Notes: a model not told the origin generated them from the sequence alone. Shown: positions 34,971-46,640, counted from the first letter of the stretch. The stretch: DNA of 64,000 nucleotides from Hordeum vulgare subsp. vulgare (GCF_904849725.1 NC_058521.1:427880676-427944675); one strand, 5' to 3'. Numbers and translations: made by a program.

Positions 34971-36528
34971 GGAATAAGTCCAAAACAAACCTTCAAGTGG
35001 TAGACGAAAGATAAATCAAACCTCGAACTTTGAATCCCGGAAATTGGCACTATGAACTTATAAGCCGGGTCTATTTTAGACCCTAAATCTGTTTGGCATC
35101 CTAGGAATACTACAATCCCGACCGGGATTACCTGCTACTCTCAATTTCGGCCGACTTACTTTACCAAAAGAAGAATTCATGAAGTTCAAAAAATGTTGAC
35201 GGATTTCTAAAATTGTCCAGAAGTTAAAAAATGTTCTTTTCTTATTTTTGGTAGAAACTCAATTCCATTTTTGTTTTAAAAAAAAGTTTAGAATTTTTGA
35301 AATTCTATTCGCATTTTTTGAAACTCTGTGTGATATCAAAAAAATTACATTTGTCAAAAATTCAGAATTACAACAATTTTTCACATGCTACGAAAAATGA
35401 TACGGATTTTCTAAAATTGTGTCGCATTTTACAAATAATGCTTTTGCAATTTCATAAATTATTTGTGTTTTGGAAAACAGTGAAGCAACAAACTTTGGAT
35501 TTATTTTTTGTACAAACAAATATTGAAAATGTAAACTATTTCGGAATGACTGAACATTTTGTAGAGTGTGAGAACTTCTTGAAAATTCTGAATATTTAAA
35601 AAAACAACTATTTTTTTGAAAAATAATCAATTTCAAAAAAGCAAACACTTTCTGAAATATATTTATTTTGAATCCAGATTTTTGTAAGTGCAAACACTTT
35701 TTCTAATCTTTAAAAATGGGAACAAAGTTTAAAACATGAACAAATGTGAAAAGTAATGTTTGTGACATCTACAAAATATCACGAGTTTAGAAAAAGTACG
35801 TGGAATTTAAAAAAATCTAACATTTCAAAACTGTTCACGAGTTTAAATAAATGTGCTTGTGACATTTTCACGAAGAAGTGTATACAATGCAAAAAAAATC
35901 ATGATGTAAAAAGATATGTCATACCCTTAAAAAAATATACATGACATGTGTTTGAAAAAGTTTATATAATTTTAAAATGTCTAACAATGTAAAAAATCGT
36001 GTAGTTTTATAAAAAGATTGTCGTTAAGAAATGTAAAGCATGTATTTGAAAAATATTAGCGTGTATAGCATTTTTTGGAAAACAAATATCCAAAAAAAGT
36101 AAATACAGTGTATTAAAAATATATTTATGCTAAAAATTTACTATGGGTATTGAGAATAATTATTCATGTGTAAAAAAGAAAACCAGATACTGGTAAAGAA
36201 ACAAAACAAAAGTAAAAAATATGAAGAAAATCAAGAAAGAAACAAAAGAAACTAAAAGTATAAGGAAGAAAGAAAAACGAGATAAAATCGGCAAAAAACT
36301 GAAGTATAGCGAAGGAAAAAACCAGAGAAAAAAATCATGAAAACCAGACCAGCGCGAGCGAGCGCACTAATGGGCTCGCCCAATTCAGAAAATACCGGCT
36401 AAATCTTCTCAAGGTTCGAAATAGACCGGGATAAGAGAGTTTAGTGTGCTAATTTCACGGATTGGAAGTTCGGGGTTTGATTTAGCTTTCACCTACATAT
36501 TGAAGGTTTGTTTTAAAAAAATTCCATT
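34971..36528. mobile_element. non-autonomous Mutator-like (MULE) DNA transposon, 1558 bp
   Basis: It has imperfect terminal inverted repeats of roughly 80 bp. The left end starts GGAAT..AAAACAAACCTTCAA; the right end, read in reverse, starts GGAAT..AAAACAAACCTTCAA and continues with ATCAAACC(C/T)CGAACTT on both sides. The 9-bp duplication ATTTCTATA is perfect. The interior is AT-rich (35200-36300) with only chance Lys/Asn/Phe-rich frames, so no transposase. It is inserted in the LARD-1 LTR. Confidence 0.88.
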
Positions 36529-36537
36529 TCTATAACC
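36529..36537. repeat. 9-bp target-site duplication ATTTCTATA (right)
   Basis: It matches 34962-34970. Confidence 0.93.
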
Positions 36538-37214
36538 AAGGGACATAGTTGGGGACAAGATACGTCTTTGTATTTTTGCCACTAAGGATAAAATGATGGG
36601 GTTAGTTCATATTAATTGAATTCTCTTTGTCTACATCATGTCAATATTCTCTCAGCAGTACTCTGTTTTACTTAATACTCTAGATGCATGCTGGATAGTA
36701 GTCGTTGGGTGGAGTAATAGTAATAGGTGCAGGCAGGAGTCGGCCTATTGACTTATGGACGTGATGCCTAGAGACACATGATCATTGCCATGAATATCAC
36801 ATAAGTGTGCACTTTTCTATCAATTGCCCAATAGTAATTTTTCTGCCCACCGTATGCTTGCTTCCATGAGAGATCCCACTAGGGAAAACTATGACTGTCG
36901 GGACTGTTCACTTATAAGTTTACAAAAACAACAATCCTTGCCACCTTCTTTTAATTTTTATTTACTTTTCACTTTGCAACTTCCAACCACACTACTTACT
37001 TGCTTTCATATAACGATACAATGGGATCGACAATCCTCTTACCCGCGTTGGGTGCAACTGTTTGGTTCTCCCATGTGCAGTCGCTAAAGATGGGGCTTGG
37101 TTGTTACTCCTATTGGTTTGATAAACATTGGTTCTCTACTGAGGGAAATACTTGCCTATGTGGTGTTGCGTCACCTGTTCCTCTTCACAAAAAACCCAAC
37201 AGAGATCACAAGCA

Positions 37215-38183
37215 TTAGCTCCTCACATGCAATTGTCTAACGCACCTTGACGCCCGAATGAACAACTTTGTGTGGACGATAATGAGTAACCAAAAAGTCA
37301 TCCAACCACATCCTCAATTCTGAGAACATTTCAAACTTCGTCCCGGTAGAAATACCGTTCTTCCCATGTTTTTTCCCAGTGACATGTTGGCCTATATCCA
37401 AGCAGTATGCCTTTGCACCATTAACCACAGCTTCATCTACAAGACTAAGACCTTTGAACAATGGTGCCCGATGATCCCGCCATAGTACCTTCTTGAAAGC
37501 TTCGACCTCCTTGGCCTTGAAACTTCCTCATCAGCTTCTTCATCGAGACCGTCATTGTTCGACTCTGATGCATAGCCATGGGAATACATAATGGAATGTT
37601 CCATGGTCTCTTGCAAATAATATTTGTTCAAATCACCAACATTGTTGTCATGGATTACAAGATCATCATTCTCATCATCCTCATACTCATTATTCTCATC
37701 TTGCAATGCTTCATCTTGAATCTTCAAAATCGGGGTCAATGTTGGCCTCACTTGTTGGGTCAAAACAGGTTCACTCATGTCATCTTCGTTCATATGTGGA
37801 GGATTATTATCAATAATCGGAGAGGCAACCGGGTTCAAATTTAAGTGCAAGTTAGCATCAACCTTTTTGGTGGAAAATAACTCTAAAGCCCTATCTAGTG
37901 ATTCAACCCCCGTCTCCTTGTATGCAACCCAACGTTGCTCGGAGTTCACATGCATGGTATTCCAATGAACGTGCATTCCAAATCACACATTATGCCTTCC
38001 ATCAAACTCAATAGCATCACTTGGGTCTATCCAATTCAAATCTTTTCTCACTTGTTCCAACAACTCGGCGTAGTTAGGACTACACTCAAATACCATGTCA
38101 ACCTCATCTGGGTCCGGGTCAATATTGCCTTTCAAAAAGGCATCCTTGTCCACATGATGAACATAAACACATGTTCTTCCCAT
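37215..38183 (-). pseudogene. MULE transposase, N-terminal part, truncated
   Basis: This encodes the start of a MuDR-like transposase, which cuts and joins Mutator ends. From ATG at 38183: MGRTCVYVHH..PDPDEVDMVFECSP, then DLNWIDPSDAIEFDGRHNV, a TGA near 37980, GFGMH..RWVAYKE..ESLDRALELFSTKKVDANLHLNLN, and an acidic stretch (ENNEYEDDENDDL) ending DEEADEEV. After a frameshift near 37450 follows LSLVDEAVVNGAKAY ... STGTKFEMFSELRMWLDDFLVTHYRPHKVVHS, the MuDR DNA-binding domain start as I recall grass MULEs. TAG near 37236 and the LARD-1 end at 37214 terminate it. The catalytic DDE and SWIM parts are absent from the window. Confidence 0.7.
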
Positions 38184-38714
38184 ACCTAATAAATTTGAAC
38201 ACACAACATAGAATATATTCTATAAGCACTCATCCAAAGGTTACAACATTCGCATAATCAAAAAAACAAGCCTTACTCCTAACATATATATTGAACAACC
38301 CCAACCCCAACATAACCCTAACCCTTACATACAAAGAACCTTGACGCTAACATACCAAGTAGCATAACCCTTACATACCAACAAGCCTAACCCTAACAAA
38401 GTGGAACAAAAGCATACACATTCCGAAATTCATGAAGAACTAGGGTTTTCTCAAACTTGCAAAAACCTTAGCAAATAAGAGCATTTTTTGTATGAGAGGG
38501 AGGGTATTGAGGGATATTACCTTAAGGGAGGGAGTGGGATCGAAATCGCCGGACCAAACCTTTAGATATGCTTGATTTGGGGAGGGATTTGAGAAGGGGG
38601 AGAGAGGAACTAGGGGTGTCGTAGCTCCAGTTCTTGAGATGCGTGGGGGTGGGGATGGGGATGGGGGAGGGCTGGGCCTCAAGGACATAAGTCAAAGGGT
38701 GGCACACTAAGAGC

Positions 38715-38745
38715 TAGGCGCCACACATTGTAAGTGTGGTGCCTA
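38715..38745. repeat. hairpin TAGGCGCCACAC / GTGTGGTGCCTA
   Basis: 12-bp arms (38715-38726, 38734-38745) with one mismatch and a 7-base loop. Confidence 0.85.
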
Positions 38746-38848
38746 TCTCTTAGGTGCTGCACTGCAGGGGTGGGGCCAGTCCTGGCCCCGGGGTGCCAGC
38801 GTGTGGCCGGAGGTGCGACGCATGTCTGTAGGGTGCTACATAGTGTAG

Positions 38849-38875
38849 TGTGGCGCCTTGCTGTCAGGCGCCACA
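38849..38875. repeat. hairpin TGTGGCGCCT / AGGCGCCACA
   Basis: Perfect 10-bp arms (38849-38858, 38866-38875) with loop TGCTGTC. It uses the same core as the hairpin at 38715. Confidence 0.9.
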
Positions 38876-39099
38876 TCAAATGGTTAGGCGTGTGAATTTC
38901 TTTCGCGCACGGTTCACTTTGTGAATTACTAGCGTCAATAGGTTAGATTTGTCCATTTTGTCGTGAGAGAATATCATCGATGGCCTCGAAATCAAATTCG
39001 GAAATCATTAACACCCCGATTGGATGTGTCTATTGGGCGTGTATTGGATTTGGTATTCCAAAAGAACAAATTTGGATGTTTGTGATGTAAAGAAACAAC

Positions 39100-39839
39100 A
39101 CACTGATATGGAAATGAAATCCAGTAGGTTTGGACCCTATTGGATTCACTGGATTGAGATCTTTCTTCAAATTTCCTTGACCAAAGTGGTAGTCAATGGA
39201 ATCCAGGCCACAACTTCCTTCATACCAAAGGATTTAGGCAGGGGGATCCCATCCCCCTGATATTCATGATTGCCATGGAGGCACTATAGGTGTTCTTCGC
39301 CACGACAAAGCAGAGGGAGCGGTCACCACGATCCATGAAATCTCAGCTACTCAGTGGTTGTGGATATACGCGAATGACATGGATGTTTTCCTCAAGCCCA
39401 CCATCACGGATTTGACCTTTGTGAAAGTTGCGTTGGAGATTTTTGGAGAAACTTCGGGCCTGCGTGTCGACTACAGGAAGTCCTCCGTGATCATCATCCG
39501 CGATTCAACTATCAATCGCAACCATTGGAGCATTTCCATGCAAGTACATGGGCATCCAACTCAATGTTTCGTAGCTCAACAAAACCGACTGGCAATCCCT
39601 CCTCAACCAAGTCAAACATATCATACCCGCATGGCAACACGGTCTCATACAGAGGCCATGCATGTTCATTTTAGTCAAATCGTTGCTCTCGTCAAGGCTA
39701 ATTCGCCACTTGATGATCCTCTATGCATCATGGCGGGTTTCCGAGGACATCAACGCTTGGTTGCACGCCTCCTTCTGGGAGGGAAAGGAGAAGGTCAACA
39801 GAGGTTAACGCTTGGTAGCCTGGAATTCCATCTGCAAAC
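39100..39839 (+). pseudogene. LINE reverse transcriptase, fragment 1 (5'-truncated)
   Basis: Non-LTR RT motifs appear in changing frames: VVVNGI.., then G(F)RQGDPI.P..F..AMEAL near 39235-39290. The active-site region reads IYANDMDVFL at 39364-39393, with Asn at 39373-39375 where Asp is expected (YADD). LEIFGETSGLRVDYRKSS follows, a signature of plant L1-type RT. Frameshifts and stops are present. Typical 5' truncation: no endonuclease domain is seen. The LINE continues after the solo LTR at 41605. Confidence 0.82.
39835..39839. repeat. target-site duplication CAAAC (left) of solo BARE LTR
   Basis: It matches 41605-41609. Confidence 0.93.
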
Positions 39840-41604
39840 TGTTGGAAATATGCCATAGAGGCAATAATAAAATAGTTATTATTATATTTCCTGTTTCAAG
39901 ATAATCATTTATTATCCATGTTATAACTGTATTGAATGGAAACATAAATGCATGTGTGGATGTATAGACAAAACTGTGTCCCTAAGTGAGTCTCTAGTAG
40001 ACTAGCCTATTGATAAAGGATGGTTAAGGTTTCCTAGACAAAGACAAATGTTGTCACTTGATGACGGGATCACATCATTAGGAGAATGATGTGATGGACT
40101 AGACCCAAACTATGAACGTAGCATATGATCGTGTCATTTTGTTACTATTGTTTTATGCATGTCAAGTATTCATTCATGTGACCATGAGATCATGTAAATC
40201 ACTGACACCGGAGGAATGCCTTGTGTGTATCAAACGTTTCAACGTAACTGGGTGACTATAAAGGTACTCTACAGGCATCTCCGAAGGTGTCCATTGAGTA
40301 ATATGGATCAAGACTGGGATTTGTCACTCCGTGTGACGGAGAGGTATCTCGGGGCCCACTCGATAATACTTGCAAGAAATGTGACTAAAGATTTATTCAC
40401 GGGATCTTGTATTACGGAGCGAGTAAACAGACTTGCTCGTAACAAGATTGAAATAGGTATGGATATACCGACGATCGAATCTCGGGCAAATAACATACCG
40501 AAGGACAAAGGGAATGGTATACGTGATTATATGAATCCTTGACATAGAGGTTCAACCGATAAAGATCTTCTTAGAATATGTAGGCGCCAATATGGGCATC
40601 CAGGTCCCGCTATTGGTTATTGACCGTAGAGGTGTCTCGGTCATGTCTGCATAGTTCTCGAACTCGCAGGGTCTGCACACTTAAGGTTCGGTGATATTTT
40701 TGTATAGTTTAGTTATAGGTGTTAGTAACCAAAAGTTGTTTGGAGTCTCGGATGAGATCCTGGACGTCACAAGGAGCTCCAGAATGGTCCGGGGGTAAAG
40801 ATTGATATATAGGAAGTCCTGTTTCAGTCACCTGAAAAGTTTCAGGCTCATCGGTAGAGTACCGGGAGTGCCGGGAGGGTACCGAGGACCATCAGGAGGG
40901 GTGTCACGCCCTGAGGGGCCTTATGGGCTGTGGGAGGATACAAACCAGCCCCTAGTGGGCTCACATAAGCTCCCACAAAGGCCAATGAGGTTTGAGAGGC
41001 AAAAAACCCAAAGGTAGAAAGGGTTTCCAAGTGGAAAGAAGGAATCCTACTCCTAGTACGATTGGAGTAGGACTCCTCGACCTCCAATTTCGGCCAAACC
41101 TTGAGGGTTTGAGGCTACCTCCTCCCCTCCCTCCCTCCTATATATACTAGAGGTATTGAGGGGTTCTGAGACACACAATTTCAGCCACGTGCTACCCTCT
41201 CCTCTAGTTTGTAGTTCTTCCTCTAGATCGGATTTCTACGGTGCTTAGGCGAAGTCCTGCGGGAATAGATCACCACCATCACCGACACGTCGTCACGCTG
41301 TCAGAGAACTCATCTACTTCCCCGTTTCTCTTGCTGGATCAAGAAGGCGGAGATCAACATCGAGTTCTACGTGTGCTGAACGCGGAGGTGTCGTCTGTTC
41401 GGTACTAGATCGAGACGGATCGTGGGACGGCGGCGATTTGGATCGCCAACACGTTCCACTACATCAACCGCATTTCTTAAAGCTTACCGCTTAGCGATCT
41501 ATAAGGGTATGTAGACCTGATCTCCCTCTCATAGATGATCATCACCATGATAGGTCTTTGTGTTCGTAGGAATTTTTTTGTTTCCCATGCAATGTTCCCC
41601 AACA
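39840..41604 (+). mobile_element. solo LTR of BARE1/Angela/WIS type (1765 bp)
   Basis: It starts TGTTGGAAATATGCC and ends GTTCCCCAACA, with CAAAC on both sides and no internal region. A TATATATAC promoter element lies near 41141-41150. It splits the LINE codons around NSICKL|YRFGG. Confidence 0.93.
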
Positions 41605-41645
41605 CAAACTGTATCGCTTTGGTGGACTCGGGGTGAAGAATCTAT
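41605..41645 (+). pseudogene. LINE fragment 2 (41 bp)
   Basis: The sequence continues the LINE product YRFGGLGVKNL between two insertions; GGLGV.NL is a conserved LINE motif. It includes the CAAAC (41605-41609) and TCTAT (41641-41645) duplications. Confidence 0.82.
41641..41645. repeat. target-site duplication TCTAT (left) of Copia-2
   Basis: It matches 50433-50437. Confidence 0.93.
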
Positions 41646-43404
41646 TGTTCGGTAACGTAGCATAAATTCAAAATTTTCCTACGCATATTCAGATCTTCCT
41701 ATGGAGAGACCAGAAACGAGAGAGGGGTAAGAGCATCTTCATACCTTTGAAGATCGCTAAGCGGAAGCGTTGCTAGAACGCGGTTGATGGAGTCGTACTC
41801 GCAGCGATTACGATCTAGTGCCGAACTACGACACCTCCGCGTTCAACACACATGCAGCCCGGTGACGTCTCCCGCACCTTGATCCAGCAAGGAGGAGGGA
41901 GAGGTTGGGGAAGAACTCCAGCAGCACGACGGCGTGGTGTCGATGGAGAGACGAGGTCTCCCGGCAGGGCTTCGCCAAGCACCAGCACAGAGGAGGAGGA
42001 AGAAGGGCAGGGCTGCGCCGAGAGAGAGGGAAAACCGTGTCCCTCAATGGCCAAAACCCCTCTCTATTTATAGGAGGAGGGGGGAGGGTTGCGCCACCCC
42101 TAGGGTTCCCTCCCTAGGGGCCTGCGGCCACCAGATGGGAGAGGGGGCGACGGCTAGGGTGGGAGGGGGTGTGGCGCACCATCTGGTGGGCCTAAGGCCC
42201 ACCTGTGCCTAGGGTTGCCCCCTCTCCCCACCACTTACGCATTGGGCTGGGTGTGAGAGGCGCAACAGCCCACCTAGGGGCTGGTTCCCTCCCGCACTTA
42301 GCCCATCTAGCCTCTCGGGGTCGTTGCCCCCCTTCGGTGGACCCCCGGGCCACCTCCGGTGGTCCCGGTGGTCCCGGTACGTTACCGGTGACGCCCGAAA
42401 CACTTCCGGTGTCCGAAACCATCCGTCCTATATATCAATCTTTACCTCCGGACCATTCCGGAGCTCCTCGTGACGTCCAGGATCTCATCTGGGACTCCGA
42501 ACAACTTTCGGTAACCTCGTATAACAATTCCCTATAACCCTAGCGTCACCGAACCTTAAATGTGTAGACCCTACGGGTTCGGGAGACAGACAGACATGAC
42601 CGAGACGCCTCTCCGGCCAATAACCATCAGCGGGGTCTGGATACCCATGGTGGCTCCCACTTGCTCCACGATGATCTCATCGGATGAACCACGATGTCAA
42701 GGATTCAATCAATCCCGTATACGATTCCCTTCGTCTGTCGGTATAGAACATGCCCGAGATTCGATCGTCGGTATACCAATACCTTGTTCAATCTCGTTAC
42801 CGGTAAGTCTCTTTACTCGTTCCGTAGCACGTCATCGTGTGACTAACTCCTTAGTCACATTGAGCTCATGATGATGTTCTACCGAGTGGGCCCAGAGATA
42901 CCTCTCCGTCACACGGAGTGACAAATCCCGATCTCGATTCGTACCAACCCAACATACACTTTCGGAGGTACCCGTAGTGCACCTTTATAGTCACCCAGTT
43001 ACGTTGTGACGTTTAATACACCCAAAGCACTCCTACGGTATCCGGGAGTTGCACAATCTCACGGTCGAAGGAAAAGATACTTGACATTAGAAAAGCTTTA
43101 GCATACGAACAATACGATCTAGTGCTATGCTTAGGATTGGGTCTTGTCCATCACATCATTCTCCCAATGATGTGATCCCGTTATCAATGACATCTAATGC
43201 CCATGATCAGGAAACCATGATCATCTATTGACTAACGAGCTAGCCAACTAGAGGCTTGATAGGGACACATTGTGATCTATTTATTCACACATGTATTATT
43301 GTTTCTTGTTAATACAATTATAGCATGAACAATAGACGATTATCATGAACAAGGAAATAAGATAATAACCATCTTATTATTGCCTCTAGGGCATATTTCC
43401 AACA
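41646..43404 (-). repeat. 3' LTR of Copia-2
   Basis: Minus strand: TGTTGGAAATATGCC at 43404 to CCGAACA at 41646 (one change from CCCAACA). A TATA box (CCTATAAATAG) lies at 42064-42074. GC-rich open frames at 41815-42537 are LTR sequence duplicated at 48845-49502. Confidence 0.95.
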
Positions 43405-43421
43405 GTCTCCCACTTGCACTA
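43405..43421 (-). other. polypurine tract of Copia-2
   Basis: The minus strand reads AGTGCAAGTGGGAGACT directly against the LTR. Confidence 0.85.
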
Positions 43422-43436
43422 GAGTCAATAATCTAG

Positions 43437-46400
43437 TTACATTGTGATGTATCGAACACCCATAGCATTATGGTGTTGATCATGTTTTGCTCGTGGAAGA
43501 GGTTTAGTCAACGGGTCTGCAATATTCAGATCCGTGTGTACTTTACAAATATCTATCACTCCACTCTGGACATGGTCCTGGATGGAGTTGTAGCGGCGTT
43601 TGATGTGCTTCGTCTTCCGTTGAAACCTGGGCTCCTTGGCTATGGCAATGGCTCCAGTGTTATCACAGAAGAGTGTCATTGGACCCGACGTGCTTGGAAC
43701 CACTCCAAGGTCGGTGATGAGCTCCTTCATCCAAATTCCTTCATGAGCTGCTTCTGAAGCAGCTATGTACTCCGCTTCACATGTAGATGCTGCCACGACT
43801 TCTTGCTTGCTGCTGCACCAGCTTACTGCCCCACCATTCAACACATATACGTATCCGGTCTGAGACTTAGAGTCATCCGGATCTGTGTCGAAGCTAGCAT
43901 CGACGTAACCCTTTATGACGAGCTCTTCGTCACCTCCATAAATGAGAAACATTTCCTTGGTCCTTTTCAGGTACTTAAGGATATTCTTGACCGCTGTCCA
44001 GTGTTCCATACCGGGATCACTTTGGTACCTCCCTACCAAGCTTATGGCAAGGTTTATATCAGGTCTGGTACACAGCATGGCATACATTAGAGAGCCCACG
44101 GCTGGTGCGTAGGGGATAGAACTCATCTTCTCTCTATCTGCTGCCGTGGTCGGCGACTGAGTCTTACTCAATCTCATACCTTGCAAAACTGGCAAGAACC
44201 CTTTCTTTGAGTTTTCCATATTGAACTTCTTCAATATCTTGTCAAGGTATGTACTTTGCGAAAGACCTATGAGGCGTCTCGATCTATCTCTATAGATCTT
44301 GATGCCTAATATGTATGCAGCTTCTCCAAGGTCCTTCATTGAAAAACTCTTGTTCAAATAGGCCTTTATGCTCTCCAACATCTCTATATTATTCCCCATC
44401 AATAATATGTCATCCACATACAGTATGAGGAAAGCTACAGAGCTCCCACTCACTTTCTTGTACAGACAAGCTTCTCCGTAAACCTGTATGAACCCAAACG
44501 CTTTAATCACCTCATTAAAGCGAATGTTCCAACTCCGAGATGCTTGCACCAGCCCATAGATGGAGCGCTGGAGCTTGCACACTTTGTTAGCACCCTTAGG
44601 GTCGACAAAACCTTCTGGTTGCATCATATACAACTCTTCCTTAAGGTTCCCATTAAGGAACGCTGTTTTGACGTCCATTTGCCAAATTTCATAATCATAA
44701 AAGGTGGCAATTGCTAACATGATTCAGACTGATTTCAACTTCGCTATGGGAGAGAAAGTCTCTTCGTAGTCAACTCCTTGAATTTGTCGAAAACCCTTTG
44801 CGACAAGTCGAGCTTTGTAAACGGTTACAGTACCGTTTGTATCAGTCTTCTTCTTGAAGATCCATTTATTTTCTATGGCTCGCCGGTCATCGGGCAAGTC
44901 CACCAAAGTCCATACTTTGTTCTCATACATGGATCCTATCTCGGATTTCATAGCCTCAAGCCATTTGTTGGAATCCGGGCCCGCCATCGCTTATTCATAG
45001 TTCGAACGTTCATCATTGTCTAACAACATGATTTTCATCACAGGGTTGCCGTACCACTCTGGTGCGGAGCGTGCCCTTGTGGACCTTCGCGGTTCAGTAG
45101 TAACTTGATCCGAAGCTTCATGATCATCATCATTAACTTCCTCTTCAGTCGGTGTAGGCGCCACAGGAACAACTTCCCGCGCTGCGCTACTATCATGTTC
45201 GAGAGGGGGTGTAATTACCTCATCAAGTTCTACCTTCCTCCAACTTACTTCTTTCGAGAGAAACTCTTTCTCTAGAAAGGACCCGTTCTTGGCAACAAAG
45301 GTTTTACCTTCGGATCTGAGATAGAAGGTATACCCAATAGTTTCCTTAGGGTATCCTATGAATACGCATTTCTCCGCTTTGGGTTCGAGCTTTTCTGGTT
45401 GAAGTTTCTTCACATAAGCATCACAGCCCCAAACTTTAAGAAACGACAACTTAGGTTTCTTGCCAAACCATAGTTCATACGGTGTCGTCTCAACGGATTT
45501 AGACGGTGCCCTATTTAAAGTGAATGTTGCGGTTTCTAATGCGTATCCCCAAAATAATAGCAGTAAGTCGATAAGAGACATCATAGATCGTACCATATCT
45601 AATAAAGTGCGATTACGACGTTCAGACACTCCGTTGCGTTGCGGTGTGCCAGGCGGTGTCACTTGTGAAACGATTGCACACTTCCTTAGGTGTGTGCCAA
45701 ACTCGTGACTCAAATATTCTCCTCCACGATCAGATCGTAGACATTTAATTTTTCTGTCACGTTGATTCTCAACCTCACTCTGAAATTCCTTGAACTTTTC
45801 AAACATCTCAGATTTGTGCTTCATCAAGTAGATATACCCATACCTACTCAAATCATCGGTGAGAGTGAGAACATAACGATAACCACCGCGAGCTTCAACG
45901 TTCATTGGACCACACACATCAGTATGTATTATTTCCAATAAGTCGGTTGCTCTCTCCATTATTCCTGAGAATGGAGTCTTAGTCATCTTGCCCATGAGGC
46001 ACGGTTCGCATGTGTCAAATGACTCAAAGTCAAGAGACTCTAATAGTCCATAAGTATGGAGCTTCTTCATGCGCTTAACGCGGATATGACCAAGGTGCCA
46101 GTGCCACAAGTATGTGGGACTATCATTATCAACTTTACATCTTTTGGTATTCACACTATGAATATGTGTAACATCATGATCGAGATTCATCAAGAATAAA
46201 CCATTCACCAGCGGAGCATGACCATAAAACATATCACTCATATAAATAGAACAACCATTATTTTCTGACTTAAATGAGTAGCCGTCTCACATTAAGCAAG
46301 ACCCTGATACAATGTTCATGCTTAAAGATGGTACTAAATAACAATTATTAAGGTTTAAAACAAATCCTGACGGTAGATGTAGAGGTAGCGTGCCGACGGC

Positions 46401-46640
46401 GATCACATCGACCTTTGAACCATTCCCGACGCGCATCGTCACCTCGTCCTTGGCCAGTCTCCGCTTATTCCGCAGTTCCTTCTTTGAGTTGCAAATGTGA
46501 GCAACAGCACCGGTATCAAATACCCAGGAGCTACTACGAGCGCTTGTAAGGTACACATCAATAACATGTATATCACATATACCTTTAACATTGCCGGCCT
46601 TCTTGTCCGCTAAGTATTTGGGGCAGTTCCGCTTCCAGTG
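43437..46640 (-). pseudogene. Copia-2 pol: protease, integrase, reverse transcriptase, RNase H
   Basis: It is a single frame downstream of the zinc knuckle GHWKRNCPK. Protease DTG is in WVFDTGAVAHIC (about 46520). The integrase zinc region is WHWHLGHI..CEPCLMGK, and the core runs from IHTDVCGPM to GTPQRNGVSERRNR. RT has DVKTAFLNG and an intact YVDDILLM (about 44405). RNase H runs GYVDASFDTDP..SKQEVVAASTCEAEYIA to TKPLPRAK, ending TAA at 43437. Three in-frame stops break it: TGA 46287-46289 (expected Arg), TAA 44991-44993 (expected Glu), TGA 44724-44726 (expected Arg). No frameshift occurs in pol. It is the best preserved coding copy in the window. Confidence 0.93.

Larger units (their letters stand above)
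29950..37214 (+). mobile_element. LARD-1: 5'-incomplete TGATACG-family retrotransposon
   Basis: Internal sequence (29950-34091) and a full 3' LTR (34092-37214, including a 1567-bp insertion) remain. The left part is separated by Gypsy-A and lies beyond the window. The first bases continue a hairpin module (TGCCCTGGAAGGCATCCCC) also found in LARD-2. The right end at 37214 sits inside a MULE reading frame. No gag or pol was found. Confidence 0.75.
34092..37214 (+). repeat. 3' LTR of LARD-1, interrupted by a MULE-type element
   Basis: It starts TGATACGTCTCCAAC and ends GATCACAAGCA, matching the ends of the solo LTR at 32383-33960. After removal of 1567 bp (34971-36537) the length is about 1.56 kb, as expected. 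Flanking DNA right of 37214 is MULE coding sequence. Confidence 0.85.
38184..39099 (-). other. region upstream of the MULE gene with GGCGCC hairpins; no gene
   Basis: 38250-38420 is a CCCTAA-like degenerate stretch; 38520-38690 is purine-rich. 38700-38880 holds two hairpins built on AGGCGCCACA. It is probably the 5' part of the MULE, but I could not define its terminal repeat. From 38900 to 39099 nothing is recognised. Confidence 0.5.

Noticed and set aside
35297..35944. Lys/Asn/Phe-rich frames in the MULE-type element
   Set aside because: Chance frames in AT-rich sequence, on both strands, with no similarity to transposase.
38270..38400. Interstitial telomere repeat (CCCTAA-like)
   Set aside because: Only scattered CCCTAA/CCCCAA motifs without a regular tandem array.
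41815..42537. GC-rich open frames as genes
   Set aside because: They lie in the Copia-2 3' LTR and recur at 48845-49502 in the 5' LTR.
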